Counted from the first letter of the stretch, positions 50,838-59,817 are shown. The stretch: DNA of 64,000 nt from CAVVAL01 sp963742725 (GCA_963742725.1 CAVUMX010000003.1:2518452-2582451), one strand, 5' to 3'. Numbers and translations: made by a program. The notes: a model not told the origin generated them from the sequence alone.

Positions 50838-52120
50838 ACGACGTCCCCGCTCGCCGCCGCGAGCGCCAGGTCGGCGCGGCGATCACCGTCGACGTCACCG
50901 AGCCCGACCGCGTCGAACCCGAGGTTCTCCCCCGGGCGGGTGCTGACGAACTCCGCGAGCAGCCGGCCGGTACGCCCGGAGAACACCCGCACCGTGCCCG
51001 CGGCCGCACCGCCCTCGCTACTCAGATATGAGCCGACCACGACATCCGGACGGCCGTCCCGGTCGACGTCACCGGCCGACCGGCCCGGACCGGCCCCATC
51101 GCCGGGCTGCTCCCCCGGAAAGACGTGGAGCGGACGGCCGGACCGCCCCGAGAACACGTAGGCCGTGCCGCGGGCATCGCCGCCCGCACCCGCGTTGAAG
51201 TCACCGACGTACAGGTCGCCCGTGCGGTCGCCGTTCACGTCGCCGGCCGCGGCGACGAAGAACCAGCCCAGATCCACCGTCTCGGCGCCGCCGGAGAGCG
51301 TGAGCAGCGGCCGCCCGGTCCGTCCGGAGTACACGATCGCTTGGCCCCGGTCGCCGTCACCGGCATCCTTCGCCCCGACGATGTAGTCGGTGACGTGATC
51401 CCGGTTCACGTCGCCGGCCGCAGCGGTGCCGACGCCGAGGTCATCGCCGGCCGCCGCGCCGTCGTGGGTACGGATCACCCGGCCCGAGCGGCCGTCGATC
51501 ACGTACACCCGGCCGGCGTCCGCACCGGCCGGACCGTCGTGGCACGGTGCACCGACAAGGAGGTCGGCGCGGCCGTCCCGGTTGACGTCGCCCACGGACC
51601 CGACCGCGGCCCCGAACAGGTCACCGGTCGCCTCACCGTCGATACGGCGCAGCTCGCGGCCGTCGGCGCCGGAGTACACGTAGACCCGGCCCGGCCCGGT
51701 GACCGCGGCGCAGTTCAGCACGCCCTGCGGCGCGCCGGCGACGATGTCGTGCCGGCGGTCGCCGTCGACGTCACCGGCGTCCGCGATGGCGTATCCGTGC
51801 CGGTCTCCCGGCGCGCCGATGAAGCGATGCAGCAGCGCACCCGTCCGGGCCGACCGCACCTCGGTGTGCCCCTCGGCGGCGGTGGTTCCCTCCGTGTGGA
51901 ACGGTGCGCCGACGATCACCTCCCGGGCCCGGTCCCGGTTGATATCGGCAAGCTCGGAGATGGCCCAGCCGAACCCTTCGCCCGCCTGATCGCCGCGTAA
52001 CTCGTGCAGAGTCCCCGGCAACGGCGCCGGGTCAGCCGCCCCCGCCCCTGCTGGCAGCGTGGCCGCGACCAACCCGCACACCACCGTTACCGCTGCCCGC
52101 GCACCCCAGCCTCGTGGCAT
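50819..52120 (-). CDS. Secreted FG-GAP beta-propeller protein
   Basis: 433 residues with GGAGG before the ATG and a signal peptide ending A-G-A near residue 28. Seven FG-GAP/integrin-alpha repeats follow, each with a calcium loop such as D-V-D-G-D-R-R-H-D, D-V-N-R-D-G-R-A-D or D-V-D-R-D-G-R-P-D. A seven-bladed propeller binding glycan or protein outside the cell is expected. No enzymatic domain is attached. Confidence 0.93.
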   Translation of the reverse strand: MPRGWGARAAVTVVCGLVAATLPAGAGAADPAPLPGTLHELRGDQAGEGFGWAISELADINRDRAREVIVGAPFHTEGTTAAEGHTEVRSARTGALLHRFIGAPGDRHGYAIADAGDVDGDRRHDIVAGAPQGVLNCAAVTGPGRVYVYSGADGRELRRIDGEATGDLFGAAVGSVGDVNRDGRADLLVGAPCHDGPAGADAGRVYVIDGRSGRVIRTHDGAAAGDDLGVGTAAAGDVNRDHVTDYIVGAKDAGDGDRGQAIVYSGRTGRPLLTLSGGAETVDLGWFFVAAAGDVNGDRTGDLYVGDFNAGAGGDARGTAYVFSGRSGRPLHVFPGEQPGDGAGPGRSAGDVDRDGRPDVVVGSYLSSEGGAAAGTVRVFSGRTGRLLAEFVSTRPGENLGFDAVGLGDVDGDRRADLALAAASGDVVYVVSG

Positions 52121-52354
52121 GTCGGCCCTCCAAGCGATCGGAATCGTCGAGGCGACGCTAGGCCGACGGTGGCCACCACGGCTGTCACGTGCGTGCGCAC
52201 CTGGCCGGTCAATTCCGCAGCGAGCCGGGTGGAACCAGGTAGGAGAATCCGCTGGGATTGGGTCGAAAAAGTTTGGGCCGTGATGTCCAGAACCGGGTCA
52301 CCGCTCCGACCAACGGGCGAGCGCCCACCCAGGCGCCGGAGGAAAGGGACCGAG

Positions 52355-52714
52355 ATGAAGTACATGATCATGATGTTCGGCGGTCTGGGCGCCACGATGG
52401 CGACCCGGACACCGGCCTGGATCACGGGCCTGCACGAGCTGATGATGAAGCTCGACACCGAGCTGAAAGAGGCCGGGGAGGTGGTGGCCAGCCACAAGCT
52501 CGTGGATCCGGGCCAGGCCACGACGGTCCGTTTCCACAACGGTGCCCCGGCGCCGACCGACGGGCCGTTCGCCGAGATCAAGGAGTCTCTCGCCGGCTAC
52601 TGGATCCTCGACGTGAGCGAGGACCGGGCGCTCGAGATCGCGTCCCAGGTCGTCGCGTACACCGAATACCCCATGGAGGTCCGGCGGATCATGGACGAGG
52701 CGCCAGAGTCGTGA
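52355..52714 (+). CDS. YCII/DGPF-domain protein of ECF42 module 2
   Basis: 119 residues with GGAGGAAAGGGA before the ATG. Begins M-K-Y-M-I-M-M-F-G-G, with the D-G-P-F-A-E-I-K-E-S motif that names the family. It precedes an ECF42 sigma gene by 22 bases. The 234-base gap from 52121 is shared with the divergent FG-GAP gene and must hold both promoters; I could not assign one. Confidence 0.92.
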   Translation: MKYMIMMFGGLGATMATRTPAWITGLHELMMKLDTELKEAGEVVASHKLVDPGQATTVRFHNGAPAPTDGPFAEIKESLAGYWILDVSEDRALEIASQVVAYTEYPMEVRRIMDEAPES

Positions 52715-52736
52715 CCGGTATACGTAGCGCGGCGCG

Positions 52737-54017
52737 GTGACCACCGACCACCGGATCGGGGACCTGCTGCGGGAGCTCGCGCCGCAGGTCCTCGGCACGC
52801 TGGTCCGGCGGCACGGCCAGTTCGACGCGTGCGAGGACGCCGTGCAGGAGGCGCTGCTCGCGGCGGCGCTGCAATGGCCGGACGAGGGGGTGCCGGAGCG
52901 GCCGCGGTCCTGGCTGCTGACCGTGGCCAACCGGTCGCTGGTCGATCGGTGGCGCGCCGAGAGCGCGCGCCGCCGCCGCGAGGAGACTGCGGCGCTTGAC
53001 CCGACCGGCCATTCGGCCGCCCCCGGTCCCCTGGCAGTCGGCCACATGCCCGGCGACCACCGGTCTGTCGATGCCGACGACACGCTCGTGCTGCTGTTCC
53101 TGTGCTGCCACCCTGCGCTGTCGCCGCCGTCACAGCTCGCGCTCACGCTGCGCGCGGTCGGTGGCCTCACCACCGCCGAGATCGCCGCCGCGTTCCTGGT
53201 TCCCGAGGACACGGCGGCCAAGCGCATCAGCCGGGCCAAGCAGCGCATCCGCGACGCCGGCGCCCGATTCGAGCTTCCTCCGCGGCCGGAGCGGTCCGAG
53301 CGTCTCGACGTGGTCCTGCACGTGCTCTACCTGCTGTTCAACGAGGGCTACACGACCAGCTCGGGACCGGCATTGAACCGGACCGACCTGACCGCCGAGG
53401 CCATCCGGCTCGCGCGGCTGCTGCACCACCTGATGCCGGGCGACGGCGAGGTCGTCGGGCTGCTCGCCCTGATGCTGCTCACCGATGCCCGCCGGGCGGC
53501 CCGAACCGACGTCACCGGGGCGATCGTGCCGCTCGCCGAGCAACGCCGCCAGCTCTGGAACGCCGCCGAGATCGCCGAAGGCCAGGCCCTGCTCACCCGG
53601 ACCCTGGGCACGGGCCCGATCGGGCCGTACCAGCTCCAGGCCGCGATCGCCGCCCTGCACGACGAAGCCCCGACCGCCGAGGACACCGACTGGCCGCAGA
53701 TTCTTGCGCTGTACGAGGTGCTCGCCGAGGTAGCCCCTGGACCGGTGGTCACCCTCAGCCGCGCGGTCGCCGTGGCCATGGTGCACGGACCAACGGCCGG
53801 GCTCGCCCTGCTAGGCACGCTCGAGGGCGACGACTGGATGGCGCACACCCACCGCCTCGACGCGGTCCGGGCACACCTGCTCGAACTGGCGGGCGACACC
53901 GTCGCCGCCCGCGAGGCCTACTTGCGAGCGGCGAGAACGACGGCGAGCACGCCCGAACAGCACTACCTGTCGCTTCGCGCAGCGCGCCTGCAGGAGCTCG
54001 CGGGGCCGGACAGCTGA
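52737..54017 (+). CDS. ECF42-type sigma factor (module 2)
   Basis: 426 residues. Sigma2 (D-A-C-E-D-A-V-Q-E-A-L-L), sigma4 (G-G-L-T-T-A-E-I-A-A-A-F-L-V-P-E-D-T-A-A-K-R) and the DUF6596 C-terminal extension with L-L-F-N-E-G-Y. It is clearly homologous to the factor at 47577 but diverged, not a recent duplicate. Co-transcribed with the preceding DGPF gene. Confidence 0.92.
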   Translation: MTTDHRIGDLLRELAPQVLGTLVRRHGQFDACEDAVQEALLAAALQWPDEGVPERPRSWLLTVANRSLVDRWRAESARRRREETAALDPTGHSAAPGPLAVGHMPGDHRSVDADDTLVLLFLCCHPALSPPSQLALTLRAVGGLTTAEIAAAFLVPEDTAAKRISRAKQRIRDAGARFELPPRPERSERLDVVLHVLYLLFNEGYTTSSGPALNRTDLTAEAIRLARLLHHLMPGDGEVVGLLALMLLTDARRAARTDVTGAIVPLAEQRRQLWNAAEIAEGQALLTRTLGTGPIGPYQLQAAIAALHDEAPTAEDTDWPQILALYEVLAEVAPGPVVTLSRAVAVAMVHGPTAGLALLGTLEGDDWMAHTHRLDAVRAHLLELAGDTVAAREAYLRAARTTASTPEQHYLSLRAARLQELAGPDS

Positions 54018-54059
54018 TCCTGCCGCCGGGGTGTGACAGTCCACGTCCGGCCATGAGCG

Positions 54060-54271
54060 GCACCGGTTCTCCTCCGGGCGCAGGACGAGCCGACGCACCG
54101 CCCCGATATCGACCGGAAACGCGGCCAGGAATCCGTGCGACGTGGAAGCTACGTCCCTGTATGCACGGTTAGTCCTTATTGTTTAGGGTTCCGTAAGAAA
54201 TCGAAGCATTTCGGGCTCACTTGAGGTCAATAAGCTTTGCCAAACAATTCTGGCCTTAGGGGAGGTTTCCT
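54060..54271 (+). promoter_or_regulatory. AT-rich promoter region of the secreted 163-residue protein
   Basis: From about 54170 to 54265 base composition falls sharply relative to the surroundings (TTATTGTTTAGGGTT, AAGAAATCGAAGC, AATAAGCTTTGCC). GGGGAGG (54259-54265) is a strong ribosome site. Typical of a horizontally acquired, highly expressed gene. Specific -35/-10 boxes cannot be fixed. Confidence 0.4.
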
Positions 54272-54763
54272 GTGAATATGCACCGGTTACGAAGCTTGGT
54301 ATTGGTCGGCATCACGGCCGGCGCCCTGCTCGCCGGCACGGCAGGGATGGCATCGGCAAGCGCATCGGTGACCGCGACCAAAACGTCGTGCGTGACGAGG
54401 ACCGGACCGTGGGCGGCCAAGGCGTGCGTACACGTCACAGCCACCAGCGTCGGGTCTGGCGAGTGGAAGGTCACCGGCGTGCGCGCGTCACTCAGCGAGA
54501 TCAGCTTCAATCCGAGGGGCAAGCTCTACTACTTCGACATGAACGCGTACAACAGCCGTCTCAACGACAACGCGTTGATCGGCTCGTACGCGGTTAGCCA
54601 CCGCTCCGGCAACAGCGTCAGCCACACGTACAACCTCAAGGACGACACTCCGCAACCGGACTTCTGGACCAGGTTCACCGGAACCGTCTTCGTCACGGTC
54701 ACCGTGGACAACGGCGGATACAACCGGCTCGAGTTCGGCACGCCACAGCAGATCCTCAACTAG
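54272..54763 (+). CDS. Secreted small protein of unknown function, ending inside a MITE-like element
   Basis: 163 residues. GTG start 6 bases after GGGGAGG and a TTA at codon 6 (54287-54289). A signal peptide ends near A-S-A. The mature protein is beta-rich with a likely disulphide (S-C-V-T to A-C-V-H) and T-V-F-V-T-V-T-V-D-N-G-G-Y-N at the end. The TAG stop (54761-54763) is made of the first three bases of the MITE-like element, so the natural C-terminus may have been cut or altered by insertion. Confidence 0.75.
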   Translation: MNMHRLRSLVLVGITAGALLAGTAGMASASASVTATKTSCVTRTGPWAAKACVHVTATSVGSGEWKVTGVRASLSEISFNPRGKLYYFDMNAYNSRLNDNALIGSYAVSHRSGNSVSHTYNLKDDTPQPDFWTRFTGTVFVTVTVDNGGYNRLEFGTPQQILN

Positions 54764-54928
54764 GGTCTGTTTCGAAGTCCCTGGCCGAGCGAGGCGTGTT
54801 CCAGGCGGCGATCCGGCAAGGCGGAGGTTCGTCCGGATACGTTTCTTGTATCCGGGCGGAGCGACAACGCCGCCGGGCGTCGTCTGGGACGCGGCGCAGC
54901 CGGCAGAGGGACTTCGAAACAGACCCTA
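54761..54928. mobile_element. MITE-like element, 168 bp with perfect 22-bp terminal repeats
   Basis: The ends are exact inverted copies: TAGGGTCTGTTTCGAAGTCC plus CT at the left (54761-54782), its complement at 54907-54928. If TA is the target duplication, the repeats start GGGTCTGTTTCG, like IS5/IS630-type elements that duplicate TA. The interior holds a further hairpin CCGGATAC...GTATCCGG and no reading frame. It was probably mobilised by a transposase elsewhere. Confidence 0.8.
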
Positions 54929-55009
54929 GGGGTGGCCCGCCGCCCTCCGGGGCAGCGGGCCGCCCGCCGCGCGGGGCGCCGGAACTGTGGCCCACATCCA
55001 ACAGATGGC

Positions 55010-55040
55010 TTGACTCGGTACCTGGGTACAGGGTTGATGC
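55010..55040 (+). promoter_or_regulatory. MerR-type mer operator-promoter
   Basis: TTGACTC (from 55010) is followed by the dyad GTACC-TG-GGTAC (55018-55029) and a -10-like region after an unusually long, roughly 19-base spacer. This is the layout of classic mercury operators, in which MerR untwists the overlong spacer. It lies 8 bases before the truncated merR start. Confidence 0.75.
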
Positions 55041-55047
55041 TGGACGG

Positions 55048-55272
55048 GTGAGAACAAGTGAGGTGGCCGCACAGGCGGCCGTGAACGCGCAGACGCTGCG
55101 GTACTACGAGCGGCGCGGGCTGCTGCCGGCGCCGGATCGGTCGGCGTCGGGGTACCGGGCGTATCCGCCGGATGCGGTGCGGCGGGTGCGGTTCATCAAG
55201 CGCGCACAGGAGCTCGGGTTCACCCCGATCCTGCACGAACTCGACCGGCCGCAGCCCGAGGTGTCCCCGTGA
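55048..55272 (+). CDS. Truncated MerR-family regulator
   Basis: 74 residues. The DNA-binding part is complete: V-A-A-Q-A-A-V-N-A-Q-T-L-R-Y-Y-E-R-R-G-L-L and S-G-Y-R-A-Y, then R-A-Q-E-L-G-F-T. There the normal L-x-E-I-x-x-L-L continuation breaks into P-I-L-H-E-L-D-R-P and stops. MerR proteins are 130-145 residues, with metal-binding cysteines in the missing half, so mercury response must be lost. DNA binding without sensing is possible. The stop overlaps the start of the next frame. Confidence 0.75.
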   Translation: MRTSEVAAQAAVNAQTLRYYERRGLLPAPDRSASGYRAYPPDAVRRVRFIKRAQELGFTPILHELDRPQPEVSP

Positions 55273-55772
55273 CCTCGGTATCTGCGCCAAGTCTGGGCCG
55301 GACGATCGGCCCATGGGGCACCGCCGCCCGGATCGCGCTCGGCCTCACCCTCGCCGGCAGCGTTCTTCACGGTCACTGGGCGCAAGGTTGGGACCCGGCG
55401 GCGTGGCTGCTCGGCCTCGCGGTCTTCCCCGCGGTCGTGCTGACCGGCCAGTGGTGGTGGGCGCCGACGCAGCCCGACTCCGGTTCGGGCCACCGGGCCG
55501 GCGGCGCATGCCGTCAACCTCGGTGTGTTTCTCGCCCTGTATCTGACCTGGTGGTAGGCGCCGGCGCTCGATGTCACCAGCGATGCCGCGCTGCTGTTCT
55601 ACGGCGGTTCCATGCTGGTCGCGGCGGCGCGCGGCTACGCGGGCTGTGAGGTGCTGGCCGTGTCGAACCTGCTGCTTCGCCGCGACGACCAGGTGGGTTT
55701 CGCGCCGTTCTGGCCGATCGACACGCTGGAGCACCCGGCGATGGATCCCGGATCGGAGGTTCGTGATGCGCG
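55269..55772 (+). pseudogene. Broken membrane gene of the mer locus
   Basis: A GTG overlapping the merR stop opens two transmembrane helices (I-A-L-G-L-T-L-A-G-S-V-L-H, A-W-L-L-G-L-A-V-F-P-A-V-V-L). Near 55460-55490 the frame shifts. The other frame gives A-V-N-L-G-V-F-L-A-L-Y-L-T-W-W, a TAG (55555-55557), then D-A-A-L-L-F-Y-G-G-S-M-L-V-A-A-A-R-G-Y-A-G-C up to the merB start. Actinobacterial mer loci often carry such a small membrane protein. Confidence 0.7.
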
Positions 55773-56749
55773 TTGAGCTGCTGCTCGCCCCCGACTGTCC
55801 GCATGCCGATGCGGCCCGCGCCACCGTCGACCGGTGTCTGGGCCAGCTGGGCCTCGACGCGCAGGTCGTCGAACTGGTCGGCGACTACCCCTCCCCCACG
55901 CTCCTCGTGGACGGCGTCGACGTCATGAACGACACCCCGGGCATCCGACGCGCCCAGGTGTGCCGACTCGATGTGCCCACCGAGGCCGGCGTGCTGGCCG
56001 CGCTCCGCCGCCGGCCCGCCGAGCCCACCGGCCCCGATGCCTACCCGCCCGACCTCGCCCGTGGGGCCACCGGCGAGCGCGTCGCGTCGCTCACCGATAC
56101 CGCGCGCCATGTGCACCGCGCGGTACTGCTCGCGTTCGCCGCCACCGGCGACCCGCCGAGCCGCCGCACGCTGGTTCAGACCGCTGGAGACGGCGAGGCT
56201 GGCGACGCGGCACTGCGCGAACTGCACGACCGCGACGTGATCCGCCTCGACGGCGCCGGCGCGATCCGTGCCGCCTACCCGTTCTCCGGCGTCCCGACGC
56301 CCCACCAGGTCCAGCTCGCCGATGGCCCGACCGTGTACGCGATGTGCGCCATCGACGCGCTCGGCATGTCGACGATGCTCGGCCGCCCGGTGACGATCCG
56401 GTCCTGCGACCCCACCAACGACGAGCCGATCACCGTTTCCGTGTCGGCCGGGCAGGCCGACTGGCGACCCGCCTCGACCGTCGTGTTCGTGGGCGCGACC
56501 GACCACCGCTCGGCGCAGATCTTCACCCTGCCCACGCAACCGGACGAGACGCCGTGCTGCGCGGCGGCGCCGGCCGCCGACCGGTGCTGCACGGTCATGA
56601 ACTTCTTCACCAGCGCCGCCAGCGCCAGCCGGTGGCAGGCCGAACGCCCCGAGGTGACCGGCCTGATCCTCAGCCAGCCGCAGGCGCTGCGCCTCGGCAT
56701 CGACATCTTCGGTGCGCTGCTCGACGATCGATCCGGGCGCCCCGCGTGA
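55766..56749 (+). CDS. merB: Organomercurial lyase with N-terminal thioredoxin-like domain
   Basis: 327 residues; CGGAGGT before the ATG. The first 75 residues are thioredoxin-like (L-L-A-P-D-C-P-H-A-D, S-P-T-L-L-V-D-G). The MerB part keeps Cys194 and Asp197 (M-C-A-I-D, equal to C96/D99 of the plasmid R831b enzyme), Cys214 and the Cys274-Cys275 pair (equal to C159/C160). It cleaves the carbon-mercury bond to release Hg(II). No merA is in view, so released Hg(II) would have to be reduced elsewhere. Intact amid decayed neighbours. Confidence 0.93.
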   Translation: MRVELLLAPDCPHADAARATVDRCLGQLGLDAQVVELVGDYPSPTLLVDGVDVMNDTPGIRRAQVCRLDVPTEAGVLAALRRRPAEPTGPDAYPPDLARGATGERVASLTDTARHVHRAVLLAFAATGDPPSRRTLVQTAGDGEAGDAALRELHDRDVIRLDGAGAIRAAYPFSGVPTPHQVQLADGPTVYAMCAIDALGMSTMLGRPVTIRSCDPTNDEPITVSVSAGQADWRPASTVVFVGATDHRSAQIFTLPTQPDETPCCAAAPAADRCCTVMNFFTSAASASRWQAERPEVTGLILSQPQALRLGIDIFGALLDDRSGRPA

Positions 56750-56762
56750 ACGGAGACCGGCG

Positions 56763-57830
56763 ATGACCGACGACCAACCGCAGCCACCTCCGACCTGCGA
56801 GTCGTTGCATGAGGAGGCCAGCCAGCGCCCGAAGTCGATCCGGCTGCTGCCCCGGATCAGCCGCGACGCGCTGCGGCTGGTGTGGGCGGCCGCACCACGC
56901 GAGCTCGTGGTCAGTATCGCGTTGAAGATCGTCAGCGGCGCCGGGCTGGCGATCGTGCTGCTGCTCGGCCCGAACCTGATGTCGCTCCTGCTCGACGCCG
57001 ACGGCACCCGTCCGTCCACCATGGACGTGCTGCCGAAGCTCGCCGGGGTCGCCGCGATCATCTCGCTGCTCGGTCTGGTCGCCGCCGCAGGCCGCGAGGT
57101 CCGGGAGATCCTGTCGGAGAAGACTGCCCGTCACGCCCAGGAACGGGTCATCGACGTGACCACCGCCGTCGAACTCCAGGCATATGAGACGCCTTCGTTC
57201 CACCACCGGCTCGTCCGCGCCGCGACCGGCGGACAGCACCGGCCGATCCAGCTGGACGACGGGTTGAGAGCGTCGGCGACATCTACGAAGCCGGCGTGTT
57301 CGTCGAGGACTTCACCACCTTTCTCGAAGCGGGACCCGCCGCGGTCGCCGCCCGAGCCCAGCGGATCGCGCCGCAGAAGTTCGACCGGATCACCGTCGAC
57401 GACGTCACCTTCACCTACCCATCAGCCACCACACCCGCCCTGCGCGGAGTCTCCCTGCACATCGACGCCGGTGAGATCGTGGCGCTGGTCGGCGAGAACG
57501 GCTCCGGCAAGACCACCCTCGCGAAACTGCTCTGCCGCCTCTACCTGCCGCAGCAACGCCGCATCCGCTGGGACGGGGTCGATACGGCCACCGTCGACCC
57601 GGACACGCTGCGCCGCAAACCGCGGTCATCCTCTAGGACCTCCTGCACTACGCCCTACCCGGACGGGAGAACATCGACCTCGGTGCCGTCCACCGTGCGC
57701 ACCGCCGACCGCATCTACCTCCTGCGCGACGGGCAGATCGCCGAACACGGAAGCCACGACCACTCATTCACCGCGACGGGCACTACGCCGAACTGTTCAC
57801 CCTTCAGGCCGCCGCCCACCTGAACCCAGC
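56763..57830 (+). pseudogene. Deleted ABC transporter (fused permease-ATPase)
   Basis: The start is intact for about 165 residues with two membrane helices, then shifts frame near 57265. In the next frame an ATPase part begins: I-T-V-D-D-V-T-F-T-Y-P, Walker A G-E-N-G-S-G-K-T-T and D-T-L-R-R. After D-L-L-H-Y-A-L-P-G-R-E-N-I-D-L-G the signature, Walker B and switch region are missing, and the text jumps to T-A-D-R-I-Y-L-L-R-D-G-Q-I-A-E-H-G-S. At least two deletions and frameshifts make it non-functional. It follows merB by 13 bases. Confidence 0.8.
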
Positions 57831-57853
57831 ACTCGAACGAGGAGGAGGCCCGC

Positions 57854-58591
57854 GTGACCACTATCGGCACCGACGCACCACTCGCCGTCGCAGCCGTCAC
57901 GGCGATCCACACCGGTGACATCGCAGCGTTGACACGGCTCCTCGCCGACAACCCCGACCTGGCCACCGCACGACTGGGCGACGACGACGCCTGCGGCATG
58001 TCCCGAACCCTGCTCCACGTGGCCACGGACTGGCCAGGCCATTTCCCCAACGGACCCGCCGTCGTGGCCGCCCTCGTGGCCGCCGGCGCCGATGTCAACG
58101 CCAGGTTCCGCGGGCCCCACGGCGAGACCCCGCTGCACTGGGCCGCCAGCAGCGACGACGTCGAGGTCCTCGACGCCCTCCTCGACGCCGGTGCCGACAT
58201 CGAAGCCGACGGTGCGGTCATCGCCGGCGGCACCCCGCTCACCGACGCCCGCGCCTTCGCCCAGTGGAACGCCGCCCGCCGCCTCGTCGAGCGCGGTGCG
58301 CACACCACCATCGTCGACGCCGCGACCTTGGGCCTGATGGACCGACTCCAGAACTATCTCGCCACCACAGCACCCGACCAGGACACCATCGACCACGCGT
58401 TCTGGGGCGCCTGCCACGGCGGCCAGCACGAGGCGGCCGAATACCTCCTCGACCGCGGCGCCGACCTGAACTGGATACCGCCCTGGGAGAACCTCACGCC
58501 GCTCGACGCCGCCCGCCGCCACGAGTTCAACGAACTGGCCGAATGGCTCCAGGGCAGAGGAGCCCGGACCGCCAGCCAGCGGCAGCAGTGA
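57854..58591 (+). CDS. Ankyrin-repeat protein
   Basis: 245 residues; GTG after AGGAGG. Five to six ankyrin units are visible, such as G-D-I-A-A-L-T-R-L-L-A-D-N-P-D-L, A-L-V-A-A-G-A-D-V-N-A, E-T-P-L-H-W-A-A-S-S-D and Y-L-L-D-R-G-A-D-L-N. No signal peptide or enzymatic domain. Acts by protein binding in the cytoplasm; it may be a passenger in the island. Confidence 0.9.
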   Translation: MTTIGTDAPLAVAAVTAIHTGDIAALTRLLADNPDLATARLGDDDACGMSRTLLHVATDWPGHFPNGPAVVAALVAAGADVNARFRGPHGETPLHWAASSDDVEVLDALLDAGADIEADGAVIAGGTPLTDARAFAQWNAARRLVERGAHTTIVDAATLGLMDRLQNYLATTAPDQDTIDHAFWGACHGGQHEAAEYLLDRGADLNWIPPWENLTPLDAARRHEFNELAEWLQGRGARTASQRQQ

Positions 58592-58685
58592 CCGGCGGGC
58601 AGGACACCGACGGGTACAAGGGCTGCGTCCGCGTGGGGGGCTGCTCATGCCGCTGATCGTGCCGAGCCTGGCTTGTCGCTGCTGG

Positions 58686-58988
58686 TCAGAGGTCGATGAG
58701 CTCGACAGTCACGGTCGCGATGTCACCAGCGTCGAGGGCTTCGGCCTTGCGGACGGCCCGCTTGATCGGCAGCACATAGCTGCCACGGCCGCTGCCCGGG
58801 AAGATCGAGGTCGTCCAGGCACTGCCGCCCACCGTGACCCGCACCCGCAGCGAACCGAAGCCACGACGCTGTCCGCCCGCCAGGGCATGGATCTCCTCGG
58901 ACGCCGCGGCCGGCAGGCTCACGAAAGTCCAACTCTCGGCGCGCCTGGCGTCCCATGTCCACAGCTCCGCATCGAAAACGACAACCAC
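58686..58988 (-). CDS. DUF1905-domain protein
   Basis: 100 residues. F-D-A-E-L-W-T-W-D-A at the start, W-T-F-V-S-L-P, the R-G-F-G-S-L-R-V-R-V-T-V-G-G strand and Y-V-L-P-I-K-R-A-V-R-K-A close to the end. This is the beta-barrel DUF1905 family, sometimes linked to YdeI-like proteins. GTG 58988 is chosen for fit with family length; no strong ribosome site. Confidence 0.85.
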   Translation of the reverse strand: MVVVFDAELWTWDARRAESWTFVSLPAAASEEIHALAGGQRRGFGSLRVRVTVGGSAWTTSIFPGSGRGSYVLPIKRAVRKAEALDAGDIATVTVELIDL

Positions 58989-59058
58989 GAGTTCAGCATC
59001 ACACGCGCGGCCGACAGTCCTCGGCAAAGGCATTGCTGAGCGACATTTGAACGCGCAT

Positions 59059-59118
59059 CTGCCTCGCGTCCAGGCCGCGCTTGGGTACGCGTCCGCTACG
59101 CGCTTGGTGGACCCAACG
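59059..59118 (+). repeat. 60-bp dispersed repeat, copy 1
   Basis: Nearly the same 60 bases recur in direct orientation at 61482-61541, sharing GGTACGCGT, GCTACGCGCTT and GGTGGACCCAACG with a few small gaps. It lies in the 505-base region 58989-59493, which otherwise shows no gene. Confidence 0.65.
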
Positions 59119-59493
59119 GTCACCAATTCGTGCAGCAGACCCAGACGCTGGCCCGTGGCCAGCGGCGGAACAACCCGTACACGGCCTGCCAGGAGCCGTA
59201 GCTCTCGGGCACGTCTCGCCATGGCGCACCGACCCGCACCCGCCATCGAATACCGTCAATGAGCTGCCGTTTTGTCCACTGCGACGGTCGACCAGGCTTC
59301 CTGGCAGGGGGTGTCCGACAGCGTGACTGAGGATTGGCCTGGCCTACGCCGGCGCACCGGCCAGCCCTACGGCGGACTGCTCTCAGCCCGTACTGGTCGG
59401 ATACTTCCGTACAGGAGGACCTGGCTGGCTGGGCGCACGCTCATCGGCAGGAGCGCTCGCTCGGCGGCAGATCCGGATGGCTCTGCTTGCAGG

Positions 59494-59817
59494 TCAGCTC
59501 TGCCGCCAGGTCCGGAACTTCTGCTGAAGCCGCCACGAGCCGTCGGGCCGTTGCGCCTCGTTACGCCAACGGAACGCACCGGCCTCGATGTCGGAGAAGG
59601 TCCAGCGCCACTCACCGCCGCCGAGCACGATGTCGTCCGCGACGCGAGACGCCAGAAAGGTGTGCACGCGACGCCGGCCGGGGCCTACCCAGGTGGAGCG
59701 CCACACTCCGGCGCCGGCCCCGGGATCAGGAAATCGCAGGCTGACACCATGTTCGACCCCGGGCAGAATCCAGACGTCGGTGGTGGCCCGCCCGCCCAGG
59801 CGACGGCTATCTGTTCC
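59494..59817 (-). pseudogene. Start-less coding fragment in frame with the upstream DUF2867 gene
   Basis: Gene-like sequence with no initiation codon at its head: T-T-D-V-W-I-L-P-G-V-E-H-G-V-S, G-V-W-R-S-T-W-V-G-P-G-R-R-R-V-H-T-F and G-E-W-R-W-T-F-S-D-I-E-A-G-A-F-R-W. It begins directly behind the DUF2867 TGA in the same frame. It may be the tail of a second gene fused by deletion, or a former C-terminal domain cut by a stop. A GTG at 59706 could still express 70 residues. Confidence 0.5.
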
